Both the position numbers and the translations under genes were made by a program. The notes under the pieces are model-generated. The model had not been told where the DNA came from. It ran no database searches and saw nothing but the letters and a program-made list of their open reading frames with translations. Below are positions 7,831 to 16,228 of a DNA stretch of 58,117 nt, one piece after another (position 1 is the stretch's first letter; each line of letters begins with the position of its first letter). Origin of the DNA: Symbiobacteriaceae bacterium (GTDB taxonomy: Bacteria; Bacillota; Sulfobacillia; Symbiobacteriales; Symbiobacteriaceae); contig JARBUG010000027.1 of assembly GCA_029239785.1 (NCBI GenBank), forward strand, positions 1 through 58,117, given 5' to 3'.

Positions 7831-8826
7831 TTAAAACTGCCGGTTTATGACAAAGTCGGCCAACACCTGCAGGTCGCTGCGCGTCGCAAGCTCCGGGAGA
7901 TGCTCCAACTCGGCCAGTGCGTTGTTCAGGTGGAGATCGGCCTGCTGGCGGGCGTACGTAAATGAACCCGCCTCATCCAAAATCGCCTTCACCCGATCGA
8001 TCTCTGTATCGCCAATGTTGTGGGTTTCAATCATGCGGCGGAGTTCATCCGCATGCTGCGAATGCTTCAGGGCATGAATGACAGGCAAAGTGAGAATGCC
8101 GGTCTTCAGATCGCCGGCCACGGGCTTGCCGACCTTGGCGGCGCTGCCGTGAAAATCGAGCAGGTCATCGGCAATTTGGAAGCTGAGGCCGACGCCCATG
8201 CCGTAGTTATACAGGGCCTCTACCTGGCGCTCTTCCGCGCCGCCCACTACGCCGCCCAGCCGGCAGCATGCTGCGATCAGGTAGCCCGTTTTCTGAGCAA
8301 TTCGCTGGTAGTAATCGGCCTCGGTCTGGTTGACCTGGAAGTATGACGCCAGCTGAGCCAGTTCGCCGCGGCTCAACTCGTAAACCACGTCGGCCATGAT
8401 TTTCACAACGCGAGTATTGCCAGTTTGCGCGAGCATGGAGAAGCCCTTGGCAAACAGGTTGTCGCCGGTGAGCACCGAGACCTGGTTGGACCACTTGGCA
8501 TTCACGGTCGGGCGCCCGCGGCGGACTTCTGCCTTGTCGACCACATCATCGTGAACCAGGGTGGCCATATGAATCATTTCCACGGCTACGGCAACCGGAA
8601 TCGCCCGCCCAAGCTGGGCGCCGGGAAACTTGCTGGTCATCATCACCAGTGCCGGACGAATCCGCTTACCACCGGCGTGGAGCAGGTGGGTAGAAACTTC
8701 GTCCAACATCGCGTCCTCGGTCGCCAGCGCTTCCTCAATGGCTGATTCCACCTGCCGCAGGTCGTCAGCAATTGCGGAGAATATGTCAAGCGTTTTCACA
8801 CGGGCGGCGAGTGGCTGAGAGGTCAC
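7831..8826 (-). CDS. Polyprenyl diphosphate synthase (heptaprenyl/hexaprenyl type)
   Basis: Elongates isoprenyl diphosphate chains for the menaquinone side chain. Both Asp-rich motifs are present: FARM in LVHDDVVD and SARM in IADDLLD. The substrate-binding GGKRIRPAL, a chain-end GRPT, and the K and T of KTGILTLP are also seen. Length is 331. The residues before FARM are small or medium rather than bulky aromatic, which suggests a product longer than C20; exact chain length cannot be told from sequence. It starts at GTG with AGGTGA upstream. It is the first gene of a likely operon with rex, read from a divergent promoter region. Confidence 0.92.
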   Translation of the reverse strand: MTSQPLAARVKTLDIFSAIADDLRQVESAIEEALATEDAMLDEVSTHLLHAGGKRIRPALVMMTSKFPGAQLGRAIPVAVAVEMIHMATLVHDDVVDKAEVRRGRPTVNAKWSNQVSVLTGDNLFAKGFSMLAQTGNTRVVKIMADVVYELSRGELAQLASYFQVNQTEADYYQRIAQKTGYLIAACCRLGGVVGGAEERQVEALYNYGMGVGLSFQIADDLLDFHGSAAKVGKPVAGDLKTGILTLPVIHALKHSQHADELRRMIETHNIGDTEIDRVKAILDEAGSFTYARQQADLHLNNALAELEHLPELATRSDLQVLADFVINRQF

Positions 8827-8914
8827 CTCATCACCTGCTTTGCTTAATGGATGCCCTGAACGGTCGAAAAGCGTGAAGAGGCGTACCTTACGCCATTCTA
8901 ACCACGCCCTGTCT

Positions 8915-8951
8915 ATTGTACCATGAACCCGAGGCTTGGCAAAGGTTCATG
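8915..8951 (-). promoter_or_regulatory. Promoter of the polyprenyl synthase-rex operon with an 8-bp inverted repeat
   Basis: On the minus strand TTGCCA (8937-8942), 16 bases, then TACAAT (8915-8920) with an upstream TGG (extended -10). A perfect inverted repeat, CATGAACC at 8922-8929 and GGTTCATG at 8944-8951, brackets the -35 box. A plus-strand promoter for the amidohydrolase (TTGGCA at 8936, weak TATTCC 18 bases later) may overlap it. Confidence 0.6.
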
Positions 8952-9030
8952 ACAAGTAGTATTCCCGACAGGAGGAATGCTACGTGGGTCCGAATGTAGG
9001 AATCATATGTATATGACGGAGGGACGCAGC

Positions 9031-10200
9031 ATGCGGGAACGGTTAACGGAAGCGGCCAGAGCATTTGCTCCGTTGCTCGTCGAGTGGCGGCAATATCTGC
9101 ATGCCCACCCGGAAGTAAGCTTCGAAGAGTACCAGACGACCGAATGGCTCGCCGCCCGACTCGACGCCTGGTCGATTCCCTACACCCGCCCCACACCGAC
9201 GGGCCTTGTGGGCGTGATCGAAGGCAGCCGGCCCGGCCGGACCATTGCCGTGCGCGCCGACATTGACGCCCTGCCCATTACCGAAGAGACCGGCCTGGCC
9301 TGCGCTTCCACCCGCCCGGGCGTCATGCACGCCTGCGGGCACGACGGGCACACGGCCATTCTGCTGGGCCTCGCCAGGTTCCTCGCCGAGCACCGGGATT
9401 TCCCGGGCCGGGTCAAGCTGCTCTTCCAGCCGGCCGAAGAGAAAGCGCCGGGCGGCGCGAAGGCATTCGTGGAGGCTGGCGTGCTCGACGACGTGGCGGT
9501 CTGCATTGGGCTGCACCTCATGTCGGACATTCCCATTGGCCAGGCGGGCATTCGCGAAGGCGCCCTCATGGCCAACTCCGACGCCTTTACCGCCCGCATT
9601 CAGGGCCAGGGCGGCCACGGGGCATCTCCTCACCAAACGATTGATGCAGTCATGGTGGCCTGCAACGCTGTCGTTAACCTGCAAACAATCGTGGGCCGCA
9701 AAGTTGACCCCATTCAGCCGGCGGTGGTGACCGTGGGCGCAATCCATGCGGGCACGGCGTTCAACATCATCGCAGACAGTGCGGAACTGAAGGGCACGCT
9801 GCGCTCCTTCGACTCACAGGTGCGCCAGCAGCTCCAGGACGAAGTCCAGCGCACCCTGGAAGCCACTTGCGCCATGTATGGCGCCAAGGCGGAGATTACC
9901 TGGAACATGGGCTACCCGGCCCTGGTCAACCACCCGGAAATCACGGCGGTCCTGCGGGCAGCAGCAGAAGAGGTGCTTGGTCCCGACCAGGTATACGAGC
10001 CCCGTCCGACCATGGGCGGCGAGGACTTTGCTTACTATGCCCGCAAGGTGCCCAGCGCCTTCCTGTGGGTCGGCGCCCGGAACCCGGCGGTTGGCGCCGA
10101 ATGGGAGCACCACCACCCCAAGTTCACCATCGACGAAGCATCGCTCCCCATCGGCATGGAGATTCTCGGTGTAGCGACGCTCCAGCTCCTGTCGGAATAG
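9031..10200 (+). CDS. M20-family amidohydrolase (N-acyl amino acid type)
   Basis: Zinc/manganese metallo-amidohydrolase that removes an acyl group from an amino acid or related amide; the substrate cannot be told. Motifs in order: HAHPEVSFEE near the start, the DID...E pair, metal-binding HACGHDGHTA, QPAEE, the dimerization lid (GHGASPH), and GGEDFAYY with HHPKFTID at the end. The open frame begins upstream, but the ATG at 9031 has GGAGGG seven bases before it and gives the usual N-terminus (389 residues). Cytoplasmic, with no signal peptide. It is monocistronic, bounded by a strong terminator and divergent from the polyprenyl synthase. Confidence 0.92.
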   Translation: MRERLTEAARAFAPLLVEWRQYLHAHPEVSFEEYQTTEWLAARLDAWSIPYTRPTPTGLVGVIEGSRPGRTIAVRADIDALPITEETGLACASTRPGVMHACGHDGHTAILLGLARFLAEHRDFPGRVKLLFQPAEEKAPGGAKAFVEAGVLDDVAVCIGLHLMSDIPIGQAGIREGALMANSDAFTARIQGQGGHGASPHQTIDAVMVACNAVVNLQTIVGRKVDPIQPAVVTVGAIHAGTAFNIIADSAELKGTLRSFDSQVRQQLQDEVQRTLEATCAMYGAKAEITWNMGYPALVNHPEITAVLRAAAEEVLGPDQVYEPRPTMGGEDFAYYARKVPSAFLWVGARNPAVGAEWEHHHPKFTIDEASLPIGMEILGVATLQLLSE

Positions 10201-10204
10201 CAAA

Positions 10205-10238
10205 AAGCCGCCCACCGGCCTTGAACCGGGGGCGGCTT
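10205..10238 (+). terminator. Terminator between amidohydrolase and GGDEF gene
   Basis: A perfect 9-bp stem (10205-10213 with 10230-10238), with further inner pairing, followed by TTATTTTA on the plus strand. It lies between convergent genes and probably serves both. Confidence 0.8.
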
Positions 10239-10241
10239 ATT

Positions 10242-10886
10242 TTACGACACGCAACGGACGGCGTTCTTCTGCATCTTCGCAGCCGCTTCGGCAGCGGTAG
10301 CCAGGCGCAGGAGTTCGCGGGGAGACCTGGCCTGACCCGGCACACCCGACACGCCGGTGCTGATGGTGACCTGAATGCTCCAGTCGCTTTCACGAATGAC
10401 GTGCTGCGCGATGACAGAACGGATGCGCTCTGCGAGCACCGCCGCCGACTCGATATCGGTTTCGGGCAGCAGCACGACAAACTCCTCACCACCCCACCGG
10501 GCCACGGTATCGGTCCGGCGTGTGTTTTGGCGGATCTGCCGGGCTACGGCCTTCAGGGCCTCGTCACCCACCAGGTGGCCGTACTGCTTGTTGACCGTAC
10601 GGAAATCGTCCACATCGATGAAGAGCAGACTGAGCGGGCGGCGGTAGCGCACGGCCCGTTCCCACTCCAGCCGGAGGATGCTCTCGAACGGCCGCCGGTT
10701 AAAGACGCCCGTCAGTTCATCGCGCTCGGCCATTCGCCGCAAGTGCCGCATGTAACCGCCGAGTACCCACCCGAGAACGGCCAGCATAAACGCGGCCACA
10801 ACCCAGCCCGCGTTCAGTCGGGCCAGGCCATAACATATGGCTGCTGAGGCAAGTCCGATCAGGGCCCCGAGCCAGCGTTCGCGCAA
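10242..10886 (-). CDS. Membrane diguanylate cyclase (GGDEF)
   Basis: Makes c-di-GMP from two GTP. Two transmembrane helices (about residues 7-23 and 28-46) are followed directly by a GGDEF domain. The active site is intact: DELTGVFNRR, FIDVDDF, and GGEEF at 132-136. An RxxD inhibitory site (RRTD, 123-126) stands exactly five residues before GGEEF, so product feedback is expected. There is no sensory domain beyond the helices. Length is 214. It is convergent with the amidohydrolase and 117 bases downstream of whiA. A TTGACA at 10963-10968 may belong to its promoter, but the -10 is poor. Confidence 0.92.
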   Translation of the reverse strand: MRERWLGALIGLASAAICYGLARLNAGWVVAAFMLAVLGWVLGGYMRHLRRMAERDELTGVFNRRPFESILRLEWERAVRYRRPLSLLFIDVDDFRTVNKQYGHLVGDEALKAVARQIRQNTRRTDTVARWGGEEFVVLLPETDIESAAVLAERIRSVIAQHVIRESDWSIQVTISTGVSGVPGQARSPRELLRLATAAEAAAKMQKNAVRCVS

Positions 10887-11003
10887 TGCAGTCCCTCCTC
10901 ACGCGGGGTCTGCGTTTAAGCACATGCTATATCAGAATAAACTTCTCATGTCCCCCACCCGTTGTCAAGGCCATTGTTGGTATCTTCACGCATGCATTTG
11001 TTC

Positions 11004-11954
11004 TTACGGCTCCTCCGTCTTGGTAAGCGCCATTAGCTGCCGCATGCGGTGCGCAATGCCGGACTTTCCAACGGGCGGGTGGCACATTTCGCCGAGTTCC
11101 TTCAGGCTGGCGTCAGGATGATTGATGCGCAGCATGGCAAGCTCCCGGAGCGCTGGATTGAGCAGCGCAAGCCCCCCGGTTACTGACAGTTGCTCCAGCG
11201 CCTCAATCTGGCGGTGGGCCGCGTCCACCGTTTTGGTCAGGTTGGCCGTTTCGGCGTTTACCTGCCGGTTGACGTGGTTGCGCAGCTCCTTTTTGGCGCG
11301 GATATCTTCATAACGAAAGAGCGACTCATTCGCACCCACTACGCCGAGAAACCGGGAAATGTGGTCGTCGTCCTTCAGGTAGAGCACCATACTGTCCTTC
11401 CGGTAGTTCACACGCACGGGAATGCCGTAGCCAAAAAGCATCTGCCCCAGGGCTTCGGCAGCCTCGGTTTCGGTGGTGGTGAACTCCAGATGGTGCTGGC
11501 GCTCGGGGGAAGAGACCCAGCCCGTGCCCAGGAAGGTGCCGCGCAGGTAGGCCCGCCGGCAGTGGTCATGGTGCAGGAGTGACAGGTTCGACCAGTCTGT
11601 GAGCGTCCCGGACCGGGTCAGCACGCCTGTCTCTTTCAGTAACTCCAACAGCCCCGGCTGCGGGGGGATTCGCACCTGGTACATCAGGTTTTTCCGAAGC
11701 CTTCGGCGGCGCAGGACCCGCACTTCGGTCTGCATGCCGGGGAACGCCGCCTTGACCAATTTGATCACCTTGCGGGCGACGGGAGCGTGGTCTGTGGAAA
11801 CGGTCACCGAGAGCCGGTCGGCACCACCAATGCTCACCCGCCCGCTGGCGCGCAAAATGGCCGCCAGCTCCATGCGCTGGCAGCAGCCGAGTTCGGGCAG
11901 GCTGTGGGCCAACTCATCCTTTACTTGCGACGAAAACGACTGCTCTTCCGCCAC
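11004..11954 (-). CDS. whiA: DNA-binding protein WhiA
   Basis: Conserved Gram-positive regulator of sporulation and cell division genes. The N-terminal two thirds is the LAGLIDADG-like fold without nuclease residues (SFSSQVKDELAH, LRGTFLGTGWVSSPE, YRKDSMVLYLKD). The C-terminal third is a helix-turn-helix (PDASLKELGEMCHPPVGKSGIAHR). Length 316 is normal. It starts at GTG, three bases past the upstream aldolase stop. It is the last gene of the PHP-rapZ-yvcK-...-whiA operon. No clear terminator follows, so read-through into the GGDEF gene is possible. Confidence 0.96.
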   Translation of the reverse strand: MAEEQSFSSQVKDELAHSLPELGCCQRMELAAILRASGRVSIGGADRLSVTVSTDHAPVARKVIKLVKAAFPGMQTEVRVLRRRRLRKNLMYQVRIPPQPGLLELLKETGVLTRSGTLTDWSNLSLLHHDHCRRAYLRGTFLGTGWVSSPERQHHLEFTTTETEAAEALGQMLFGYGIPVRVNYRKDSMVLYLKDDDHISRFLGVVGANESLFRYEDIRAKKELRNHVNRQVNAETANLTKTVDAAHRQIEALEQLSVTGGLALLNPALRELAMLRINHPDASLKELGEMCHPPVGKSGIAHRMRQLMALTKTEEP

Positions 11955-11957
11955 CGC

Positions 11958-12623
11958 TCATTCCTCCCGGCCCTTTGGCTGCCCGTAGGAGCGCCGGAAC
12001 TCCCGGAACATCCGGTCGCGCTCCTCGGCCGGAATGATGATGGGCGTGCCCATCTGCCGGGCGAGGTAGTAAATCATGGCGGCCTCCTCCAGGGCGACGG
12101 CTGTGTTGTACGCCTCCCGGAGGGTGCGCCCGACGGCCAGCACACCATGGTTCTGCAAGAAGACGACCAGGTCCTCGGTACCCAGGGCGGTTACGGCGGT
12201 TTCGGCCATCTCCTGGGTGCCGCTCTTGGCGTAGGGGGCGCACCGAATGGTGCCGCCCACGACCATGGCCAGTTCGGTGGAGATGACGGGCATGTCAATG
12301 CCCAGACAGGCAAAGGCCGAGGCGTAAATCGAGTGGGTGTGAACAACCGCACCCACGTCGGGGCGCCGCTGGTAGGCCAGACGGTGCATGGGGGTCTCGG
12401 TGGAAGGGCGCCGGGCGCCGTCAATGACCTGGCCTTCCAGGTCGACCACGGTAATGTCTGCGGGGGTCATGGTCTCGTAATCCATGCCGCTCGGGGTAAT
12501 GGCAATGTGGGCCGTACCCGGAATTCGGCTGGAGATATTGCCCGACGTCAGCTTGACCAGCCCGTCGCGCATCATGCGGCGGGCGGTTTCACAGACCGCC
12601 CTGCGCGTCTCCTCGTACAGCAT
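11958..12623 (-). CDS. Class II aldolase/adducin family protein
   Basis: Probable zinc-dependent sugar-phosphate aldolase or epimerase of the fuculose-phosphate aldolase family. LTSGNISSR, TPSGMDYETM, the catalytic-acid region STETPMH, the paired zinc histidines HTHS and the third histidine in LQNHGVLAVG are all present, so it should be active. Length 221 is typical. A textbook GAGGAGG lies eight bases before the ATG, although this start lies 35 bases inside the upstream gene. Finding it within the rapZ-yvcK-whiA operon is unusual. Its sugar substrate is unknown; ribulose-5-phosphate epimerase and methylthioribulose dehydratase are related alternatives. Confidence 0.88.
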   Translation of the reverse strand: MLYEETRRAVCETARRMMRDGLVKLTSGNISSRIPGTAHIAITPSGMDYETMTPADITVVDLEGQVIDGARRPSTETPMHRLAYQRRPDVGAVVHTHSIYASAFACLGIDMPVISTELAMVVGGTIRCAPYAKSGTQEMAETAVTALGTEDLVVFLQNHGVLAVGRTLREAYNTAVALEEAAMIYYLARQMGTPIIIPAEERDRMFREFRRSYGQPKGREE

Positions 12624-13656
12624 GCTGTGCGCCTCCTCGGAATCGTCCCGGTCCGTATAGTGCGGTAAAGCCGAAGGCGAGCCAGGTGTCAGGATGCTTG
12701 GCGGCGGGCTCGCCGCCTGCGAGCAGGGGCAGGCCCGCTTCCCGGGTGGCCTCCAGCGCCCGGCGCAGCAGGACCTGCACGCCGGGATGCTTCAGCTTCG
12801 GCCCGGGCCCGAGCCGGTCCAGGTCCAGCGCCACGCCCGCCGTGTCGCGGGCAAAGAGCGGCACGGCCGCCAGGTCGTCAAGCCGCCGCACCAGGGCGAT
12901 GGGCGGGCGCCCCACCTTGCGGGCCATGCGCGCAACCGCCTCGATATCGCCATTCACATAGCAAACGGGGATTCCGTTGATCTGGTCATGCTCCAGCGCC
13001 CACCAGCGGGGCGCCGGGGCGTCAAGCACGACCCGTGCCTGGTCGATGGCCACCCGCCTGCCCGCCCAAGCAGGGCCAAGCTGAGGCACGCCCCACACCA
13101 CGGGGCCGTCGCCGAGCACGGGCGGCTCAACGGGCGAGGCGACCAGGGCCGGGCGCCCGCCCAGGTCGAGCAGTTCCACCGGCGACAGGGCGTCAGCGGC
13201 AACCACCGCATCGGGCGGCATGACAAACGGCGCCAGGCGCCCGGCCAGCCAGCGAACCGCCGTCTCCAAGTGCTCTTTGCGGTCATAGAGCTCCGGGCTC
13301 CGCCCCAGGACGGCGGCCACCGTGCGGGCCGCCGCAGCGGCCGCCAAGTCGGCGGTCAGGCCCTCGCTGTCAATCAGGGCGCAGACCCGCCGGCTCCAGG
13401 CCTCCTCCAGCAGGGCTTCCTTATAGCCCTGCAACAGCATACGCCCCTCAAGGTTCGGCTGCCGCTCGGCCCAGCGCTCCAAATCGGCCACGGCCTGCCC
13501 CAGGGCGGCCCGGAAGAGCAGCACTTCGCCCGCCCGGTCCGCCGTGTGGCCCGGCGCGGCGCCGTCACCAGAACCCTGACCCCGGTCCCCACCGAGCCAG
13601 ACCACCGTGCCCTCGGCACGCCCCGGCCAACACCCTGCCCCCACCACGGTCTGCAT
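12589..13656 (-). CDS. Degenerate PTS enzyme I-like / PEP-utilizing protein
   Basis: I do not find a clear named family, but the layout resembles PTS enzyme I. The N-terminus reads like the EI start (AEGTVVWLGGD, then GEVLLFRAALGQAVADLE and a long helical pair with ARTVAAVL). The C-terminus resembles the PEP-binding end (KHPGVQVLLRRALEATREAGLPLLAGG normally continues into a Cys/Glu pair; here only GGEPAA remains). The phosphorylatable-His motif (GGxxSHxAI) is absent, and at 355 residues the protein is far shorter than EI (~570). So it is probably not a phosphotransferase but a sensor or regulator. It starts at ATG immediately after the yvcK TAG, with GGGAGGAG upstream, and overlaps the aldolase by 35 bases: tightly coupled. 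Neighbourhood suggests a role linked to YvcK. The EI resemblance is by eye. Confidence 0.6.
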   Translation of the reverse strand: MQTVVGAGCWPGRAEGTVVWLGGDRGQGSGDGAAPGHTADRAGEVLLFRAALGQAVADLERWAERQPNLEGRMLLQGYKEALLEEAWSRRVCALIDSEGLTADLAAAAAARTVAAVLGRSPELYDRKEHLETAVRWLAGRLAPFVMPPDAVVAADALSPVELLDLGGRPALVASPVEPPVLGDGPVVWGVPQLGPAWAGRRVAIDQARVVLDAPAPRWWALEHDQINGIPVCYVNGDIEAVARMARKVGRPPIALVRRLDDLAAVPLFARDTAGVALDLDRLGPGPKLKHPGVQVLLRRALEATREAGLPLLAGGEPAAKHPDTWLAFGFTALYGPGRFRGGAQHAVRGDAQGGL

Positions 13657-15045
13657 CTACCGCATCTCCTCCCGGTAGTTCCGTTCCTGCAATCTCTGAC
13701 GCAGCAGGAAAAAGTCCCACGGGGTCCGCTCCAGGTGCACCCGCCGGTCCAGGAAGAGCCGGGAAATGTGCCAGCTCAACCGGTCCGAATCATGCCGCAG
13801 ATACTCCTGGTTCTGGCCCAGCAGATTCACCTGGACCACATCGACCCCGAGTCGTTGGACTTCCTTCACGTCAATCGTCACGGGTTCGGCCTTACGAGAG
13901 CGATACTTGTTCAGCGCTTGCTCCGGAATAGTCGCGTTGTTAACCAGTACAGTGTTGATGATGCCGTACCCCGCATGATCAATCAGCGCCTTCACATGCT
14001 GGGACACCGTAAACCCATCCGACTCGCCGGGCTCAGTCATGATGTTGCATACATAGACCTTCAAAGCTTTAGAGCGCCGGATCGCATCCGCCACACCGGG
14101 CACCAACAGGTTCGGAATGATGCTGGTAAAGAGGCTGCCCGGCCCCAGCACAATCACTTCGGCCTCTTCAATCGCCCGCAGCGCATCGTCCAGCGGGCGA
14201 ATGGGGCCGCCGGTCTCCTCCGGCTCAACCCGCTCCAGAAACACCCGCCGAATCGGGCTGCCCACCGTGCCAATAATCGATTCGCCCGTCGCCACCTGGC
14301 CGTTGGCAAACTGCGCCTTCAGCACCACATGGTCGAGCGTGGAGGGCATCACACGGCCGCGAATGGCCAGAACCTGGCTGCACGCCCGCACGGCATCGTA
14401 GAAGTTGCCCGTGGTCTCCGTCATCGCCAAAATGAACAGGTTCCCGAACGGATGCCCCGACAGCCCGCTACCCTGGTGGAACCGGTACTGGAAAAGCTTC
14501 TCCATAAGCGGTTCGGTATCGGCCAGGGCGACCAGGCAGTTGCGAATGTCGCCCGGGGGCAGAATACCAAACTCGGTGCGCAGCCGGCCCGAGGAGCCGC
14601 CGTCGTCGGCCACCGTCACCACCGCGGCCAGATTCGCCGTGTACTGCTTCATGCCACGCAGCAGCGTTGGTATGCCCGTGCCGCCGCCGATGGCCGCCAC
14701 CTTAGGTCCCCGCAGCAGGTACCGGCGCTGGTAGTAGGCCTCGGCCATCCCCTCGGCGGGAATGGTCAGCGTCTGCAGAACCGCCCGCACCACCCGCACC
14801 ACACCATAAATCGTCAGCACCGTACCAATCAGCAGGCCGACCAGACCAGCCACCATCGGCCCCCAGTAGAACATAGCAGCGCTATATGAGATGTTCTCAA
14901 ACAGCCACGCACCGATAATGCCGTACAGGTTGATGCGAATGGCCAGCGAAATGCCCAGACCCAGCAAGAAGACACCAAACACGGAGACGAAAAGCCACCG
15001 TTTCAGGCCCAGACCTGGCAAGAGCCAACGAAGATAACGCCTCAT
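13657..15045 (-). CDS. yvcK: YvcK/gluconeogenesis factor family protein, membrane-anchored form
   Basis: Binds UDP-sugars and in Bacillus is needed for growth on gluconeogenic carbon and for cell shape. The first ~95 residues carry two transmembrane helices (about 17-37 and 62-85) not found in the Bacillus protein. The CofD-like Rossmann domain then starts with IGGGTG (119-124) and contains VVTVADDGGSSGRLR, PPGDIRNCLVAL and VILGPGSLFTSI. Length is 462. The start is an ATG directly after the rapZ stop, with GGGAGG before it. It is followed without a gap by the EI-like gene. Confidence 0.95.
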   Translation of the reverse strand: MRRYLRWLLPGLGLKRWLFVSVFGVFLLGLGISLAIRINLYGIIGAWLFENISYSAAMFYWGPMVAGLVGLLIGTVLTIYGVVRVVRAVLQTLTIPAEGMAEAYYQRRYLLRGPKVAAIGGGTGIPTLLRGMKQYTANLAAVVTVADDGGSSGRLRTEFGILPPGDIRNCLVALADTEPLMEKLFQYRFHQGSGLSGHPFGNLFILAMTETTGNFYDAVRACSQVLAIRGRVMPSTLDHVVLKAQFANGQVATGESIIGTVGSPIRRVFLERVEPEETGGPIRPLDDALRAIEEAEVIVLGPGSLFTSIIPNLLVPGVADAIRRSKALKVYVCNIMTEPGESDGFTVSQHVKALIDHAGYGIINTVLVNNATIPEQALNKYRSRKAEPVTIDVKEVQRLGVDVVQVNLLGQNQEYLRHDSDRLSWHISRLFLDRRVHLERTPWDFFLLRQRLQERNYREEMR

Positions 15046-16143
15046 TTAGGCTTCCTCCCGCACCGGCCCCTGCCTGGGCTCGTGATCGGAATCGCCTTCC
15101 TCGCCGCCCTCGTCGGCAGCCTCGGCGCCAGACTCGTCGACAACCTCCAGCTCGGCATCCACGTTCTCGTCATCCTCGAAGTCGAGGCCGAGGTCGGCCT
15201 CCTCCAGCGTATCGGGCGCCTCCTCCTCCAGGGTGGGCAGCGCCTCCATGAGGTCATGGTGCGACTCGTCCTGCAGCTCCCGGGGGGCATCGCGGTGCTC
15301 CACGCTTACGGAGAAGCCACGTTCCCGAATCCACTCGCCCAGTTTGATGGCGATGCAGACCGACCGGTGCTGCCCGCCCGTGCAGCCAATCGCGATGGTC
15401 AGATGCGACTTGCCTTCGGCCAGATACTGCGGCAGCAGGAACCCGACCAGGCTGGTCAGCCGCTTGAAGAACTGCTGTGTAACGCCCCACTTCATGACGT
15501 AGTGCTGAACCGCCTGCGTCTGGCCGGTGAGCGCCTTCAAATCCTCCACGTAGTGGGGATTCGGCAGAAAGCGCACATCAAAGACCAGGTCCGCATCCGG
15601 CACGCTGCCATGCTTGAAGCCGAACGACACCATGTTGACGTGGAGGCCCAGCCCCTCGCTCTCCACCGTAAAGAAATCGGCCAGCTCACGGCGCAGTTCG
15701 GCGACCTTCAGCTTGCTGGTGTCGATAATCTTGGAAGCCCGGCCCCGCAGCTCCTGCACGAGCTTCCGCTCCTTGCGAATGCCCTCCATGAGCCGCCCCT
15801 GCAGCGCCAGGGGGTGCCGCCGGCGCGACTCCTTGTACCGGGAGACCAGCGTGGCGTCAGACGCATCCATGAACAGAATTTGAGAGGTGAAGCCGGCCTT
15901 CTCCAGTTCATCGAGCGCTTGCACGCTGTTGCTGAAGAAAGTGCCGCCGCGAATGTCTATGCCCAGGGCGAGACGGTTCAGCTTACCTTCCGTCTGTACA
16001 TAGAGCTCTGCCATTTTCGGCATAAGCGCCGGCGGCAGGTTGTCGACACAGAAAAAGCCCAGATCTTCGAGATACTTGATCGCCTGAGTCTTGCCGGCGC
16101 CGGACATACCGGTCACGATCACAAGCCGCATACCTTGTTTCAT
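15046..16143 (-). CDS. rapZ: RNase adapter RapZ (YvcJ) with long acidic tail
   Basis: Nucleotide-binding protein; in E. coli it guides small-RNA decay controlling glmS, in Bacillus it is YvcJ. Walker A GMSGAGKT lies at 12-19, Walker B-like CVDNLP follows, and the C-terminal domain has FGFKHG, DVRFLPNPHY and IGCTGGQHRSV with the conserved GGQHRS. The core ends near residue 289, where the family normally stops. About 76 further residues are dominated by Glu and Asp (LEEEAPDTLEEAD and similar), which is unusual. It lies 85 bases after the PHP gene and abuts yvcK. Confidence 0.95.
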   Translation of the reverse strand: MKQGMRLVIVTGMSGAGKTQAIKYLEDLGFFCVDNLPPALMPKMAELYVQTEGKLNRLALGIDIRGGTFFSNSVQALDELEKAGFTSQILFMDASDATLVSRYKESRRRHPLALQGRLMEGIRKERKLVQELRGRASKIIDTSKLKVAELRRELADFFTVESEGLGLHVNMVSFGFKHGSVPDADLVFDVRFLPNPHYVEDLKALTGQTQAVQHYVMKWGVTQQFFKRLTSLVGFLLPQYLAEGKSHLTIAIGCTGGQHRSVCIAIKLGEWIRERGFSVSVEHRDAPRELQDESHHDLMEALPTLEEEAPDTLEEADLGLDFEDDENVDAELEVVDESGAEAADEGGEEGDSDHEPRQGPVREEA

Positions 16144-16228
16144 ACGAGATCACACTCCGTTGCCGGTCCGCTGAAATCAGTGTGGATTTCGCTTCCGGCG
16201 CAGGGTTCTCCTGTTGACAGGCCGGGAG

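Noticed and set aside
8940..9030. T-box or other riboswitch before the amidohydrolase
   Set aside because: Only a short imperfect hairpin near the ribosome binding site is visible; no conserved T-box sequence.
12694..14889. Very long open frame on the plus strand
   Set aside because: It lies opposite yvcK and the EI-like gene, has no ribosome binding site, and its His/Arg/Pro-rich product is typical of the antisense frame of GC-rich genes.
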